NCBI RefSeq assembly: GCF_014805625.2
Contig: NW_023998562.1
Coordinates: 749,765 to 813,764, forward strand
From: Glossina fuscipes
Lineage: Eukaryota > Arthropoda > Insecta > Diptera > Glossinidae
Direction: 5' to 3'
Length of the DNA: 64,000 bases
The first letter of the stretch is position 1, and every line of letters begins with the position of its first letter. The notes below the pieces were generated by a model that was given only the letters and a program-made list of their open reading frames with translations, was not told the DNA's origin and ran no database searches. Of this stretch, positions 39,801 to 52,021 are shown piece after piece. The position numbers were made by a program, and so were the translations under genes.

Positions 39801-42800
39801 AATTTGTTTTTGAAATTTCGAGCTTTTTCCCATGTGCTCTGAACTGCTACTGACATTAAATGAGTCCCAGCTATGAAACTGCAGCACGACGTCAGTTTTG
39901 AAAAATTTGCCATCGTTTTTGTCCACAGTTGACGAAAATTGATCAATCGCGCAAATAATTATCTTTAAAGGCCGCTGCTTACTTCACTAGCTACAGACAC
40001 AAAGTTAACTATTTTTTCCTTTTTTTGTTATTTTTGCAGTTTTTCAAGAATATTTTTTGTTTCGTTTATCTTTGCTTTTATCCAATAAAAAAAAATTTAA
40101 AAATAACGCCGTGCCGTTCGCCTTCAAACATTTTGAAGATTTTTTATGCATAAAATTTAACAGTGGATGTAATTTGCTTAGTAATAGGGTCACAATAATC
40201 AAAAAACTAGGGTAACTTTAAAGATAATCCAAAATTTCAATCTGTTTTTTTACATAATAAATGTATGTCAGAGTTAGGTCTATCTGTAGCCATATAGCTT
40301 CTCATTTCTTGGTGGCCAGTTGTGTGGGAAAGAGTGCAACTATTGAACACAATACAACCAATATACAATTGCATCAAGAACAGATCATAAGACTTCAAAA
40401 ATTACAGTAACGTTTATGAAAGAAATGCACGAAGAGTTCACCACTCAAAACAACACTTGCTTAAATAAGAATAAACAACTAATGTTAACATAAAGTTCAA
40501 AATAACAACAAACAGGAAGCCTTTTAAGTTTAAAATGAAACAATACTGGAAGGCATCTTTAAAGTCGATCATGCGGACCAAGTTCAGTGCTTCAAATTCG
40601 TTAAACATTATTACCAAAAAACAGAAAACTTTGCAGCATCCTAACAAAGTACATGTTCCTATTAGAAAATGTATTTATTTTTACTGTCTATTAGCTATAT
40701 CGTCAATCTAGAACTTGAGCAGATGCTTTGCAAATTAACTAAACAGCCCTTAAAATCACACTTGTAGGGTTGTTGGTGACATTAAATTGAAAAATAAGAA
40801 AAGTTGATTTAGGTTGAATCTAGTTCTTTAACGAGAAAACCCATCTCAATAAAGACATGTCACCACTCATTTGCCATTCGAGTTGCGTCACTACCTTCCA
40901 CGGCGGGTGAATTAGCAACTGAATTTCCAGATAGGTAACACAACGTGATCTGGTCGTACAATCATGTACTGACTTCTAATTAAAGCTAACGCAAGCCTCG
41001 ACTTTTCTTTGGGCCAAACCTCCGGTCGCACTGCAAATCCAAAACCAGACGATTTCCGGGACCCAATCTTGTCTCTAATAAAAGGTAAGACATAAAGCGT
41101 TTGCGTTCCCAAAGTTTCTTACCGTTTCAAACATCTCTAGCCAGGGTATGATAATGGCGTGGCTCTCCTTAAAACTGAATCTCTATAATCCTTGTGGCTT
41201 AACATCTGGCCTACAGCTAATACATAGATTCCTTACTGCTCGGTCTAAATATAGGCTAAGTATAGTCTTAATTCGCAACAGCTTTAGCAGACATACGCCT
41301 AAATGTTCTAAAGAACATTCTCCAAAGTTGTGTACCAATATTAGAAGACAATTGCCTTCACCAGTTGAGTCTTAGTCCCCAAACTATCGAAAACCTGAAC
41401 TATCGCCTTCTGAGTGCTCTTCCTTTAAAAGCAAAACTATTCCCCGAGTTTATTTATCAATTCATTTAGACTGATTCATCCTAAAATGCTTAGGGCATTA
41501 AAGAATCAATAAAATTCGGTTTATAAGCATATTTTACGATCGCAAACACCAATTGTGCTTTTGAATGCAATCTTAAATGTATGTTGCTAAACCTTAAACC
41601 TTCAAAGACCACAAAACGATAATCGTTTAGGTTTTTACAAAAATTACATAATTTAAATATGTGACGAGACGAAGATTTTATTGCTATGACCGAAACTGAT
41701 ATTGCAAATACTGGATAAGCCCTTTTTTGAAATTTCAAATTTTTGTATTTTCAGGCAGAACTAAGAAGCCGCAAGCTAAAGAGCAAGAAGAAAAGAAGTT
41801 AGTTCTTTTTTCACACATTGACATCATTTGACATTCGTCTATTTGTTTTAAGCCAACTCGTTTAGTTTATATTTTTCTGCAGCAACACGTTTGGTTTCTC
41901 TTTCTTTTTTCTTTGGAAAGGTTTGCCCACAGGCAACTGACTCATGTAAATGTGGAAGATTTTTACTATTATTTCTTTTCCCCTTTTCCTTAACTAACAA
42001 ATGACGAAATGTGCAATTGCATAAAAGCACTTTTTGGTACAACCAACTGTAAATTATTCCTATGAGAAATGGTTTTAGTAACTGTGTGAACAAATAAACA
42101 GACAATGGATCATTTAACGGGAATAATTGATAATAGGCGTGGCGTTAAAGCAAATTTAGCAATTATGAATAAGCGCTTGTCGAAATAGCGGGCAGGTATC
42201 ACGGACGTGGCCTGAGCGGACATCGCTTCTGTCCATCCGCACATTGATGGGACTGTTGAGACCTTAAAAAATGAAAAAACGAATATATTGTCTGGATTGA
42301 CATCGTAGAAAATATACTATAAGAATCTTGAATAATTTTTATAGAGATCGGTAAATGCTATTCTCCGATTCTTGAAATACTACTGTTAGAAACATTTACA
42401 AAATGGAAAAACTTTCTGTTGAACAAGCAAAACGATAAAGTGGAGCAAAGCCCGTCGTTAAATACCTTGGACCACCCTGCAGATATCCATACAACGACTT
42501 TTTAAAATAAGGGGTTGTACTTGAAGCTTGAAAACCAAACGGACACACGAGTGTACAAGACAAAGTGTAACGAAAGGTTTCTCTTTGTGTTGGTATTTAT
42601 TTTTGTTCGAGATAGCCGCAATTTTCGATTCCGATAAGGAACTTGGCATCTCAATCAGCTTCAAAGCTCCTTCAGCCTCCGATCCCCACATCGATTATGC
42701 TACAGTAAAAAAAAAGGATTAATACAAAGTATGGACGAGAACACAGCCACAAAATTACATTTTTATATACCTTCGTTATAATATCCTGCCCGACTTTTAT

Positions 42801-44171
42801 ATTGTTATAGAGGGGTAATACTGGACTGAGATATTATAATGATATAATGCGATATTACTAAAGTCTACTGCTGTTGTCACATAATATTTATGTACAGATA
42901 ATAAATGTGCTTTGATAAAATTCAAAGTGATCTAAAACATAGTTGTTACAAAGCTCAATAATTGAAATGTGCAACTTCATTGCGGTTTGTTGCCTCTTAA
43001 CGGAGTTTGCGGTACAAGCTTCTTGGTTCCGATGTGAAATAATCGTTGCTCAACTTTTGCACATCATTTACTTTGCAAAGCTGCTGATCTACTAAATATG
43101 ATTGCATCGATCTAAACTAGTATTAATCAGACGATAACATGTGCAAAAAGCAGCGCGAAATCGGGAGATTTTCTCAGGTAAAGCATCCAAAGTCACTTTT
43201 AGGGACTTATGTGAATTTTCATTATTTTCAAGCCAATCATTTTCTAACTTTCTGATAGCTTACTGCGTTTTCACTTCACACCATCTCCGTAGGGTCAGCC
43301 GTACTTTTTCCAGTTTAATCCATTCGAAAACAGAAAAAATGCAATGCCGTGAATGACATCCATCTCTTCACGTTCTGATATACATTGAACGGCGGATTAT
43401 ATACTTGAAATTTTGGGGAACATAAACGGCTCAGGTAGGCTTTATGAAGTATTCAATTTCAATGCATAGAATTTATTTGGATTATGATCTTATATTTTAA
43501 TAAGCCCTCAGAGTTATTACAATTCATATTTACAAATAAATACATTAATATATTTTCGATAACAAGAGATCTTGCTTGGAAAAATTCTCTTGGGCAAAAT
43601 CTGCTAAACAGCAAGGTCTTTATAAAGAAGAATTTTGTAAAACTTTTTATAAACTAATGTTTATATTAATCGTCGCGGATAGTTCATCTTTCCACATTTA
43701 CTAAAAATGGGAAAAGTTCACTCTTTGTAAATGCGCGAAACTCTTTTAATTTTTTTTCCGTAGTTTCATCGCTAATTCTGCTTAGACAAAATAAAAGAAA
43801 AAAAAAATTGCAATATCTTACATATCTGTATAACGCCGAGAGGCGCGTTTTGCTAAAAAAAGCAAATGGAAAGAAGTATTGCCGGCATATATCAGCTAAA
43901 GAGATGAATTTAAGGAACGAACAAAGGATAAATATTGGGAAAAGAAACTCTGCCACTTAAGTTATTTGTTTAAACGTGGGATCATTCTGTTCGATAAATG
44001 AAGTCTTTTATTCGTATTTCCAAAGACGTAAAGTAACTCATTCCGTCTCCTCTACATCGGGTTTGGTCATGGCTTCCTTTATATATCGAAAAAGGTTTTA
44101 ATTAATAAAATCTTTGTTTATTCAAATATTTATGTTATGTAATTTATTCATATATCTGCTTAATAACCTTT
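36801..44171. other. long AT-rich stretch, no gene recognised
   Basis: About 7.4 kb. A slightly GC-richer patch at 36880-37130 has overlapping short frames on both strands, none recognised. Short AGAGAGAGAGAGG at 39105-39118. Frames at 40912-41112 (minus), 41148-41375 (plus) and 43141-43356 (plus) show no family resemblance. Nothing supports a gene. Confidence 0.45.
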
Positions 44172-44744
44172 TTATGAATCTTTAAAGGTGTCAACTTGCT
44201 TATTAACTCGTTTTAAAAGACATGAAAACAATTTCTGAAGATTACTTGAAAAAACTCTGCTTTTTTTTGTGGCCATAAAAAATAAACGTAAAACCATTTT
44301 TAAAAAATACATTAAAGCCTTAAACATTGTGTTGATGCACAGTAAAGTAGGTAATGAGGTGAGTAACAAAATTAAAATCAACATGCACACCTTTGCACGA
44401 ACTTTGCTTTGACGAAGAAAATCCCCCAGTATTTCGATAATTACGGTCGAGACAAAAGACAGACCGAAAATGTTTTCTTTTAAGAATAAGACGTTTTCAG
44501 ATATATATACATGTTTTCCATACAAGGGGAATAGATGGACTTGCCAGTGCACTTTAAAACGGACCGTTGAAGACAAGTGAACGAAGGGATGTGGTGCGTT
44601 CTTGCGTAATTGCTCCATAAAAGCGATTAAAGAAGTGTCATCAGTCACCCAAACATTTTTGGTAGATACATTTGGTTTTTTTTTGTTTTTTTTTTTTAAT
44701 ACAAGAAAAGTTCGCATGGTGAACAAAAATAAATCATAAACCAT
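44172..44744 (-). CDS. hypothetical 190-codon ORF
   Basis: A single uninterrupted frame of 190 codons, the second longest plausible frame in the window. The product would be basic and hydrophobic. A leading Lys-rich patch (KKKNKKKP, residues 17-24) comes partly from a homopolymer, and a strongly hydrophobic segment near residues 121-143 (ILILLLTSLPTLL) could be a membrane helix. The C-terminus is basic. I recognise no family. In sequence this AT-rich a frame of this length is uncommon but not impossible by chance in 64 kb, codon use is not distinctive, and no splice signals or promoter were identified. It may be a single-exon gene, an exon, or noise. Confidence 0.25.
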   Translation of the reverse strand: MVYDLFLFTMRTFLVLKKKNKKKPNVSTKNVWVTDDTSLIAFMEQLRKNAPHPFVHLSSTVRFKVHWQVHLFPLYGKHVYISENVLFLKENIFGLSFVSTVIIEILGDFLRQSKVRAKVCMLILILLLTSLPTLLCINTMFKALMYFLKMVLRLFFMATKKSRVFSSNLQKLFSCLLKRVNKQVDTFKDS

Positions 44745-45392
44745 TTTTGTTATTGTGCTGCACGATGAAAAATTGATTTCACTGAAAGGGTTAAAAATGT
44801 TGGTACTCGTGACTAATAATAGAATAAAATGCTCTTAATGTTTTAGGTTTAGCTTGGATTACTCATCTGCAGACACGCAGAAGAAAAACAACAAACAACA
44901 GAGGTTGAGAGCACCGCACAATATCGTAGCGTAGATAACATTGTATCAAACCATCTTCACCAATTTTTATGTATGTAAAATTATAAATCATTTCAATGCC
45001 AAGGTTATATAATCCAAACTTTGAATGTTGGAACGTACGGTATAGAAAATTCTTTTGTTTTTGTTGATAATAATCTAATCTGTCTGTCGTCAAAAAGCTG
45101 CTACTTTTCTTGCTGGATGACGTGGCCAGTGGCCCGCTTGGCCACAATTTTACCCAAATGCAACTCAAAAGCCCTTGATCAACGATTAACGGTATCACAA
45201 GAACAAAAAAAAAAACAAATTTTCAAAGCTACTTTGTGTTCCAAACTATCTCAAAGTTACTACTCATAAGTGCCTATTTGAAAGCTACATGCTTCTTCCT
45301 TATTTCAGCGCTGTTAGGAAAAAACCTTTATCCTTCTATCCTTCTTGATGTCTTAAATTCTAAATGCTAATCCTTGAAATTCACTCCTACCT

Positions 45393-45860
45393 ATTTTTAT
45401 ATCCTGCACTGAAAGATAGAGATATAGTCAATTTGCCATAATGTTCCAAAAGACATACTCAGATACCCTATAAAGCATATATATTTTTGATCAGAATGAA
45501 ATTCTGAATTGATTAAGCAATGTCTATTCGTCTGTCTGTCTGCGTGGTATATTGCTGACGCTTTCCTGTTAAAGACATTGACTTCAATTTTGATGGAAAC
45601 TTTGGAAGTTCTTACACGCAGCATAGCATTGAAAACGGGTCAAACGGGTCAGAGCGCTCGCCCGCAGTTAAGCCTTAGCTGAACGCAACTCACTTTCTCG
45701 AAGAAAGAAGTTGTGGCTTTTTGCGTATTAGTCAGAAATTATGAAATATAGAAGGCTGAAATTTTGCACGTTTTACGGAAAGCTCTACTGTCTATGTGTA
45801 AAAAACTTTCTAAATTTTTATGCTTATTAACCATAAGGTCAACCAGGAGATATCTTTAAT
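45393..45860 (+). repeat. interspersed repeat copy with a TATA..CCTGCA head
   Basis: TTTTTATATCCTGCACTGAAAG at the head, then ACCCTATAAAGCATATATAT, TTTTGATCAGAATGAAATTC, TTCGTCTGTCTGTCTGCG, GGAAGTTCTTACACGCAGC, TTGAAAACGGGTCAAACGGG. This copy keeps the head the others have lost and shows the usual fly-repeat order. Non-coding. Confidence 0.6.
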
Positions 45861-48800
45861 ACTATTATGTACCTTCCTCAAATGAATGCAAATCATCATC
45901 TGCTGAAGCAATACGGTGGACACCAGGATCTGGTGAGTTAATTTGTTTTCAATAGTACTAGCGATACAGGTCTCGGGCGTGTGAGAGTATAAGGCGACAA
46001 GATAAGTGTGTTAATTGTAAATTACGGGGAACGTCAGAACGTAGTGTTACGATATCGTTGACGTGGGTATCCCATAAAAGGACTAATTTTTCTTAACATT
46101 ACCTTTTAGTGAAGTAATACTTGAAAGATAAATTTTATCCATTCACTTTTTTATGACAACAAATGAAAGCATTGGGCGCCAAGTCGTTCAATGGTGATGA
46201 TGCGAGATTCAGACACAGCCAAACTTACTTACTTGTTTTCTTCTAATTTTGTACGTTGAGTCTGTAGACCACCTAGTAACCAGTGCTCTATATTTTTTAT
46301 ATAATTTTTATTAATTAAACTTATTAAATCTTGTAAAATCTCTTAACTTAGTAAACCTTTCACTCATGTTCAAGTTTTTTACACGTGCATTGATTAATAA
46401 TATGCACGCCTTGCTTTTTCGGCTTCCCTCGTGTTTACTTTGACGTTCTAGCTATTGCGTCTGAACATATTTTCAAAAGCACACACGAGCATTTTCGGAA
46501 GCACACTCTAAAATTAATGCGAAAGTACATCTAACATTCTGGTATATATTCACCTCTTGATTTGAAATATTATGATTTTAAAAATACCAAAAACTGGCAC
46601 CCATAAATTGATACTGCCTTTCTAAGCCGTTAAGATGTGCGACCGTCAGATCTTAGTACCCGAGTTTAATTTCCCAGGCTGTGGCTACGACATTTCTATC
46701 TCAACCTATTTCTTTCCGACCATAAACATGGTGTACGTATAGGGAGTAAATGAGTGAATATTCTTACATAAAATGAAGCGGTCTCACGTGACAGCACGCT
46801 TATGCCTCACTTTTCAAACGTTATATAGGCCATAGACGGTTTTCTACGAAAAAAATTTTTATTGAGCGAAAGTCCCACCCTTTGGCATCCTCATACAAAC
46901 CAATCTGCTTCTAAAATAAGCAATAAGTCATCGATTGAAGGTGATATTATTTTGAAGCAGAGATATGTGCTGACTACCACCAGACCGATATCACATTCCA
47001 GTTTAGCGCTACTAACGGTTTTGAACATCTTGAAAAATCGCTCTGCAATATCTTTTCCCTTTACTTATTTATCCAAAGCTTGTATAAAGTATTTTGTGAA
47101 CACTTCAAAGGAAAACTAAGGATGACGTCTAATGACGAAGAATTCCACTTTCACATAAGAAACACGAACTCTTGTGGTATTGTTAAATCTTAGAGATCGA
47201 AATTTCCAAAAATATTATTACCCGTAAATTAAAGGTGGTGTAAATACTAGGTGATAAATATTAGATGCATTAATTTATTGACTTGTCGCGATTATTACAA
47301 GGCACAAACCACTTGAGATAGTAAGAATCTAAACTTGCTTTTTCCTCTTTTAATGCATACTACAACACCTTTCCTTTCCTACTTACATGTTTTGGTTTTA
47401 TTGTATTTAACTTTTTTTTTTTGCACAATTGTCATTACACACTATGAAAAAATTTTTAATAATAGCTCTTATATGAGAGATTTGTGTGAAGATTGTTATT
47501 GCTGTTGTTGTCAGTTGCTCTACATAAATCGCAATAACCAGACGTAGCGACAAGTAAAAGAAAAATCACAATAATATTTATAAGTTCACTAAGTAAAGCA
47601 AATAATAAAAAGCAAGAAAGAAAGAAAAACAAAAGCACACAAGAAAAATTCAATTCATACGCGGCACTTTCTCTTATAACAATAATGAATTAATTGTTTT
47701 TCAAAGCAAAGTTATGAGAATAATTTCATATCATATGCAGATATTTTTTACTGTTTTTGTTATTGCCTCACTTATTTCCCTTCTGTGTTTGATACACGAT
47801 TAATTACATTACATTAAACACAAAATATATATAATTGAGGAGACACCTAATAAAAAAAGAAAAAAAATTGTTGATTATAACAAAATACTTAAGAGACAAA
47901 CTAGTTTCATAATGTTGATAATAGGGCGAAAAACACGGCAACGATGTCAATCATTTTAAAAAATTTTGATTAAAGGAAAGGAAAGAGGATTGTATTATGT
48001 TAAATCTTTTCGTCCCCCTCATTTGCTTTATTTCGCACATTTCAGCAAATTTGATATGCTAAAGGAGAGGAGATATCCAACTTAACTAGTTTTTTAGTTA
48101 ACTTTAAATTCCTCTACTCTGAATACAGTTCTATCGTCACAACGATGGGATCTAAAAAGCTGATAAAACAGACATGTAAACAAAGGAATTTCATAATGTT
48201 CGCGCCAACAACTCAGACAAAATTTGGCAACAGTTATATGGCCCGATAGGCAGTCAAATAACTAAAAGCAAAACTAAACTGTTTTCGATCTTCCCATATT
48301 CTCAAGATGCTAAATCTAAGTTCGATATTGTACAGTCGACGGTGAATAAACTGCCAATTTGAAGAGTACTTAACAAACTTAGTATATTATCTATGGCATA
48401 TACAACAATCCGAAATCAATTCAGACGCAAAAAGCGCAAAAAACATAGAAAATATAAAAATTTTTGGCAAACAACTCTAAGGTACATGGGAGAGCAAGTG
48501 TTGGCGGGCGTTAACTATGATTATCTTTAAACCGAGATTTAATTAATCCCTAACTCATTGTCAACCTTTTAAAAATACTTAAAGCCCTTTTGGAACGGGA
48601 ATATTAAAATGAAAATATCTGGAGGCACCAAGAGGTGTATGAAATCTATTGGAGATAAACATAGCCACGTTCACGCATATACATCTATAATAACTTATTC
48701 AGTTGATTTAAGCTTTTAAGTCCTTCCACTCCTCTTTCAACCACCATTGAAAACTCCTATAAGCAGTCTTACTTTCTGGGGTTCACATGCATTAAAAACA

Positions 48801-48876
48801 GCTTTAAACTTATGTACAAGCTGTTTTTTGCGCTAATTTACAATTTTCTCAATAAATATTTATGTGCCTTAAAGAT
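45861..48876 (-). other. presumed intron downstream of the coding exon
   Basis: AT-rich, no downstream exon located. If the donor at 48882 is used, the sequence to the left is intron of the minus-strand gene, but no acceptor-exon pair could be recognised by eye anywhere in 1-48876. Confidence 0.4.
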
Positions 48877-48882
48877 GCTTAC
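48877..48882 (-). other. splice donor GTAAGC of the coding exon
   Basis: On the minus strand the exon ends CAAGACG and is followed by GTAAGC, a good donor with A at +3 and +4 and G at +5. The T, A, A of the donor also form the in-frame TAA stop, so failure to splice would end the protein immediately at 488 residues. A true C-terminus at that stop is the alternative, but a strong donor exactly at the end of a long frame makes splicing more likely. Confidence 0.7.
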
Positions 48883-50345
48883 CGTCTTGTTTGCCTTGGT
48901 ATCGACTGAGTCCAACAAACTGGTGCCTTGTGTGGTTGAAGATTGCGCGATGATTTATAGTTAAGATCACCGCATTCTGACTGCCATACTTGTAAGTTAC
49001 CCTCGGCGGGATAAAATGTATATAAGCTGTTGGTAGACGAAGCGATTACCGGTGATCCACCAGCTGCTGCTACTAAAGCAGCAGTGGCATCTCCGACATT
49101 TGTTGTGTTTAATAAATTTGTGGTTGTTGGTAGGACATTAGCACTAGAGGCCAAAGTGGCGCTTGAAATAGGTTGCACCAATAGGGCGGAGGTGGCTGAA
49201 GCCCCGGCTGCTAATTGTCCAGCTGCCGCACTGTTTGGGAATATGTAATGCTGCATCCGGGTGGTTGTAGTCGCCGTGCATGTTGTACCTGAACCCTCAT
49301 GTTTCAATATCAGTGCAGTGCTGGGATCATAGCCATGACGTTGACGTGTTATAGCATCAACTGAATGTGAACGATATCCAGCATTGCGTTGCGGCAATAC
49401 CATCATACCATTACGACAACCAGTTGTAACAGCAGATGAAGCTACATTTGCTAATGTACTGCTCGTCTTAAGCATCGAAGGAGATGAGGCACGAGTTCTA
49501 GCTCTACGGAAACCACTGTTACTATTGCCACTTCCGCCCGGCGTAAAGCGATGATTGTGCACTGACTGATGACCGGCAGCAGACGCTACCATAGGTTGAC
49601 GCTGCTTTTGATATTGTAGACGTTGCACCGTAGCAGATGGCGAACCATTGCCAGCATTGCTCGAAGAAGTTGTTGTGCCAGCTGTCAACGTTGAAACTGT
49701 ATTTGCTGCACACAACGTAGCACGTGTGCTGTTTTGCATACTGACGGCATTATTATTATTATTATTGTTATTATTATTATTGCTACTGCTGTTGCTGTTG
49801 TCGTTCATTTGTATTAAAAACTTGCCATCATTAGATATTCTTCGGTCTTTATAAAATTTATCTAACAACTGTAATTGCTGCTGTTGTACTGACATGATGT
49901 TTTGTTGACGTCTTATAATCTGCGGTGCTCCTATTGTCAACAACCTGGAATTTTTTGTTAAATCCATACCACCTTTGTGTCCAACTGGCGTTGAAGATGA
50001 CGGCAGTTCACTTGGATGAGCGGCCGATAAACCTCCAGTAGCTGCTGATGACAATTGCGCCAAATTGGAACCAATGTTAAATTGCTGCTGTTGTTTAACA
50101 TGACTATTGCTATTGTTACTATTATTGCTACTATTGCTGCTATTGTTACCTAACGTTCCACTTGTTTGATGCTCTGAATCAGTTGAAATGCGATCCGGAT
50201 CACTTTCAAAGCCTTCATCTAGGGAACGTGTAGGGCTTAATATAGGTTTAGAATGTTGTTCCACTTTCAAATGACTGTTGCTATTATTATTATTGCTGCT
50301 ATTGGTGGCCGTCATGGTTACATCTATTTTGCTATTTGAAGACAT
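48883..50345 (-). CDS. 5' coding exon of an unrecognised low-complexity protein (partial)
   Basis: This is an open frame of 487 full codons plus two bases. I start it at the ATG at 50345-50343, which has A at -3 in an A-rich leader; the in-frame upstream ATGs (50360, 50423) sit in poorer context and add a Lys-rich stretch unlike the rest. Residues 13-24 and 66-81 are Ser/Asn-rich, 85-88 and 154-157 are Gln runs, and 189-199 is an 11-Asn run. A denser acidic segment lies near 38-58 (SPTRSLDEGFESDP, then DRISTDSE). Residues 280-290 are basic (RRARTRASSP), 325-335 read RSHSVDAITRQ, and 362-445 is rich in Ala, Ser and Thr. No catalytic domain, signal peptide or membrane segment is visible, so it looks largely disordered with short conserved-looking islands. 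The exon ends inside a CGG codon at a GTAAGC donor, so the gene should continue to lower coordinates. I do not recognise the family. Coding status is well supported by length in AT-rich DNA and by composition typical of fly regulatory or scaffold proteins. Confidence 0.85.
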
Positions 50346-50834
50346 TTTTTTTCTTTTCATATAAGCTATACACTTACTGTAATTCTTAAGTTTTTTGTGT
50401 TTACTAAACACATACGCATACACGGTATAAAATGAAAATATTAGATCAAATAACTTTAAAGTTTACACTTGGTTACGCTTGGCGAAATAATGTGAAACGC
50501 AAAACACTTTGCTGCCGAGTTTAAAAAACAGAAAAAAAAAGGCAAACCACTATTGTTACAAAACAGTCATGTGCAACCGGCAGCCTAAGTTTTAATTTCT
50601 TTAATTTAATATTTTCTTTTTTTGTACTTAACGTGCTAAACAAACAATTTCAAATATGTTTGCAAATTATTGTCAACAACATGCAATCTTCTTTTAATGT
50701 ATTCACTTCCAATATTTTGCTTAACAATCCCTGTGTGAGTTCGCACATAGAAAAATATTTTAATTTTGCTTTCTTCCCTTTTAATCCGCTAAACACGTCT
50801 TTACTAAACAAAAGTCGTTTTTATACTAAACAAA
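50346..50834 (-). other. 5' flank of the coding exon, possible 5' UTR
   Basis: AT-rich sequence upstream of the chosen start. On the minus strand TTACAG followed by TAAGTG at about 50371-50382 could be a weak acceptor (exon from 50376) or a donor of an alternative leader exon; the polypyrimidine tract is poor. A TTTTATACC stretch near 50425 is TATA-like but has no clear initiator. I cannot place the transcription start. Confidence 0.3.
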
Positions 50835-51772
50835 TGGCTGGTGCCAAAGACAAGTCTAATGATGGATATAGTAGATGTATGCAATTTCTGAAGAAGGTGT
50901 GCAAGCAAATCCAGCAAAAGGTCTATATTAATTCGTCTTCACTTTTCTTTGAAAGAATATTTTTTTCTAAATCGGACATATAAACGACTTTATCACAAAT
51001 CCTTCTTGAGCTGATGGGATATTTTTTGCGCTTTAGATTCCTACTGGCTTATTCCTCTTTAAGGTTAATTTCAAGAGAAGTTGATAATTGGACAAAAAGT
51101 TCAATTAAATGGGTCTAATGCTGCAAATTAATCTTAGCTTCTCTAAAGAATGGAGCTTATTTTCCCTTCCATTGTCTTTTTCTTGCAATCTCAATCACCT
51201 TCTTGTTGGATATGATCTCTCCTATCCCAGGCAACATCCTCTCATATTCGGCCTACATTGATAATGATTGTTTCAATCCAAACTAGTTTTGTATAAATAT
51301 TTCGATTCCATTATAGCAAGAGTTTGCAGTAAGTCATTTTGTTTTGGTATCGAACCTTGAAAATCGAACTTCCAAGTGCAAAGATATGAGTACCAGACTT
51401 GGGCTTAAAACTGTGTTGACAGTTGTACAAACATTTTATGAATGGTGTAACTTAACAATTCAAGTTTGCTTTAAGAGAATTTTAAAATAAAGACTCTCAA
51501 CTTAATGCTCGCGTTCTCTCTTTCCCTTGCTATCCCTCTATTGTAATCAAACGTTTCGATGATCTTCAGCATTGCTATTGTTCAGGTGTAACATACAACA
51601 ACTCAGGCTTGCTTGCATTGCAGCGACGGCAATAAAAAGTAAGCACGTATTGAAAAATAAAAAACTAAACATTAGGCATGAAACAAATGGACCTCAAGCA
51701 AACTTACACACATAAGCTATTTACACACTGTCCAAAGGAAAAACTGTTAACAGTCTTTGCGTTTAATTTTTC
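50835..51772 (+). repeat. left arm of the long inverted repeat
   Basis: The left arm carries, at its outer end, a short open segment starting ATGGCTGGTGCC at 50834 and ending at a stop at about 50981-50983. It encodes a basic, Cys-containing peptide (…QFLKK, CKQIQQK…) ending FFSKSDI. The rest of the arm is non-coding AT-rich sequence. At the inner end, after about 51643, it drifts from the right arm. Confidence 0.85.
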
Positions 51773-52021
51773 CAGTTATTATTTCTAAATTTTGTTCTCA
51801 GAAATCCATTCTGTACACTCAACGGACCATCCATAAAAGTACACAGCAAAGCAAATTTTACTCTCAAAACATCTGGTTAAACAATTGAACACATGAATCT
51901 CTGCATTTTCTTATTTCGCTTATTTCATTTCAAAAAATTAGAAGAACATTTTTTCAAAATTTCTCTCATTTATAAAGAAAAGAGTAAAAGTTTAAATTTT
52001 TACTCTTTTTTTACCATTAAC
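51773..52021. other. spacer (loop) of the inverted repeat
   Basis: About 250 nt of AT-rich unpaired sequence separates the arms. It contains its own small palindrome around 51981-52008, where AAGAGTAAAA is followed by TTTTACTCTT, close to but not at the arithmetical centre of the arms (51888). No gene is visible. Confidence 0.6.

Noticed and set aside
49030..49854. Plus-strand frames inside the 48.9-50.4 kb exon
   Set aside because: They are antisense shadows of the Asn/Ser/Gln-rich exon; Leu and Val/Ala runs mirror its microsatellite-like codons.
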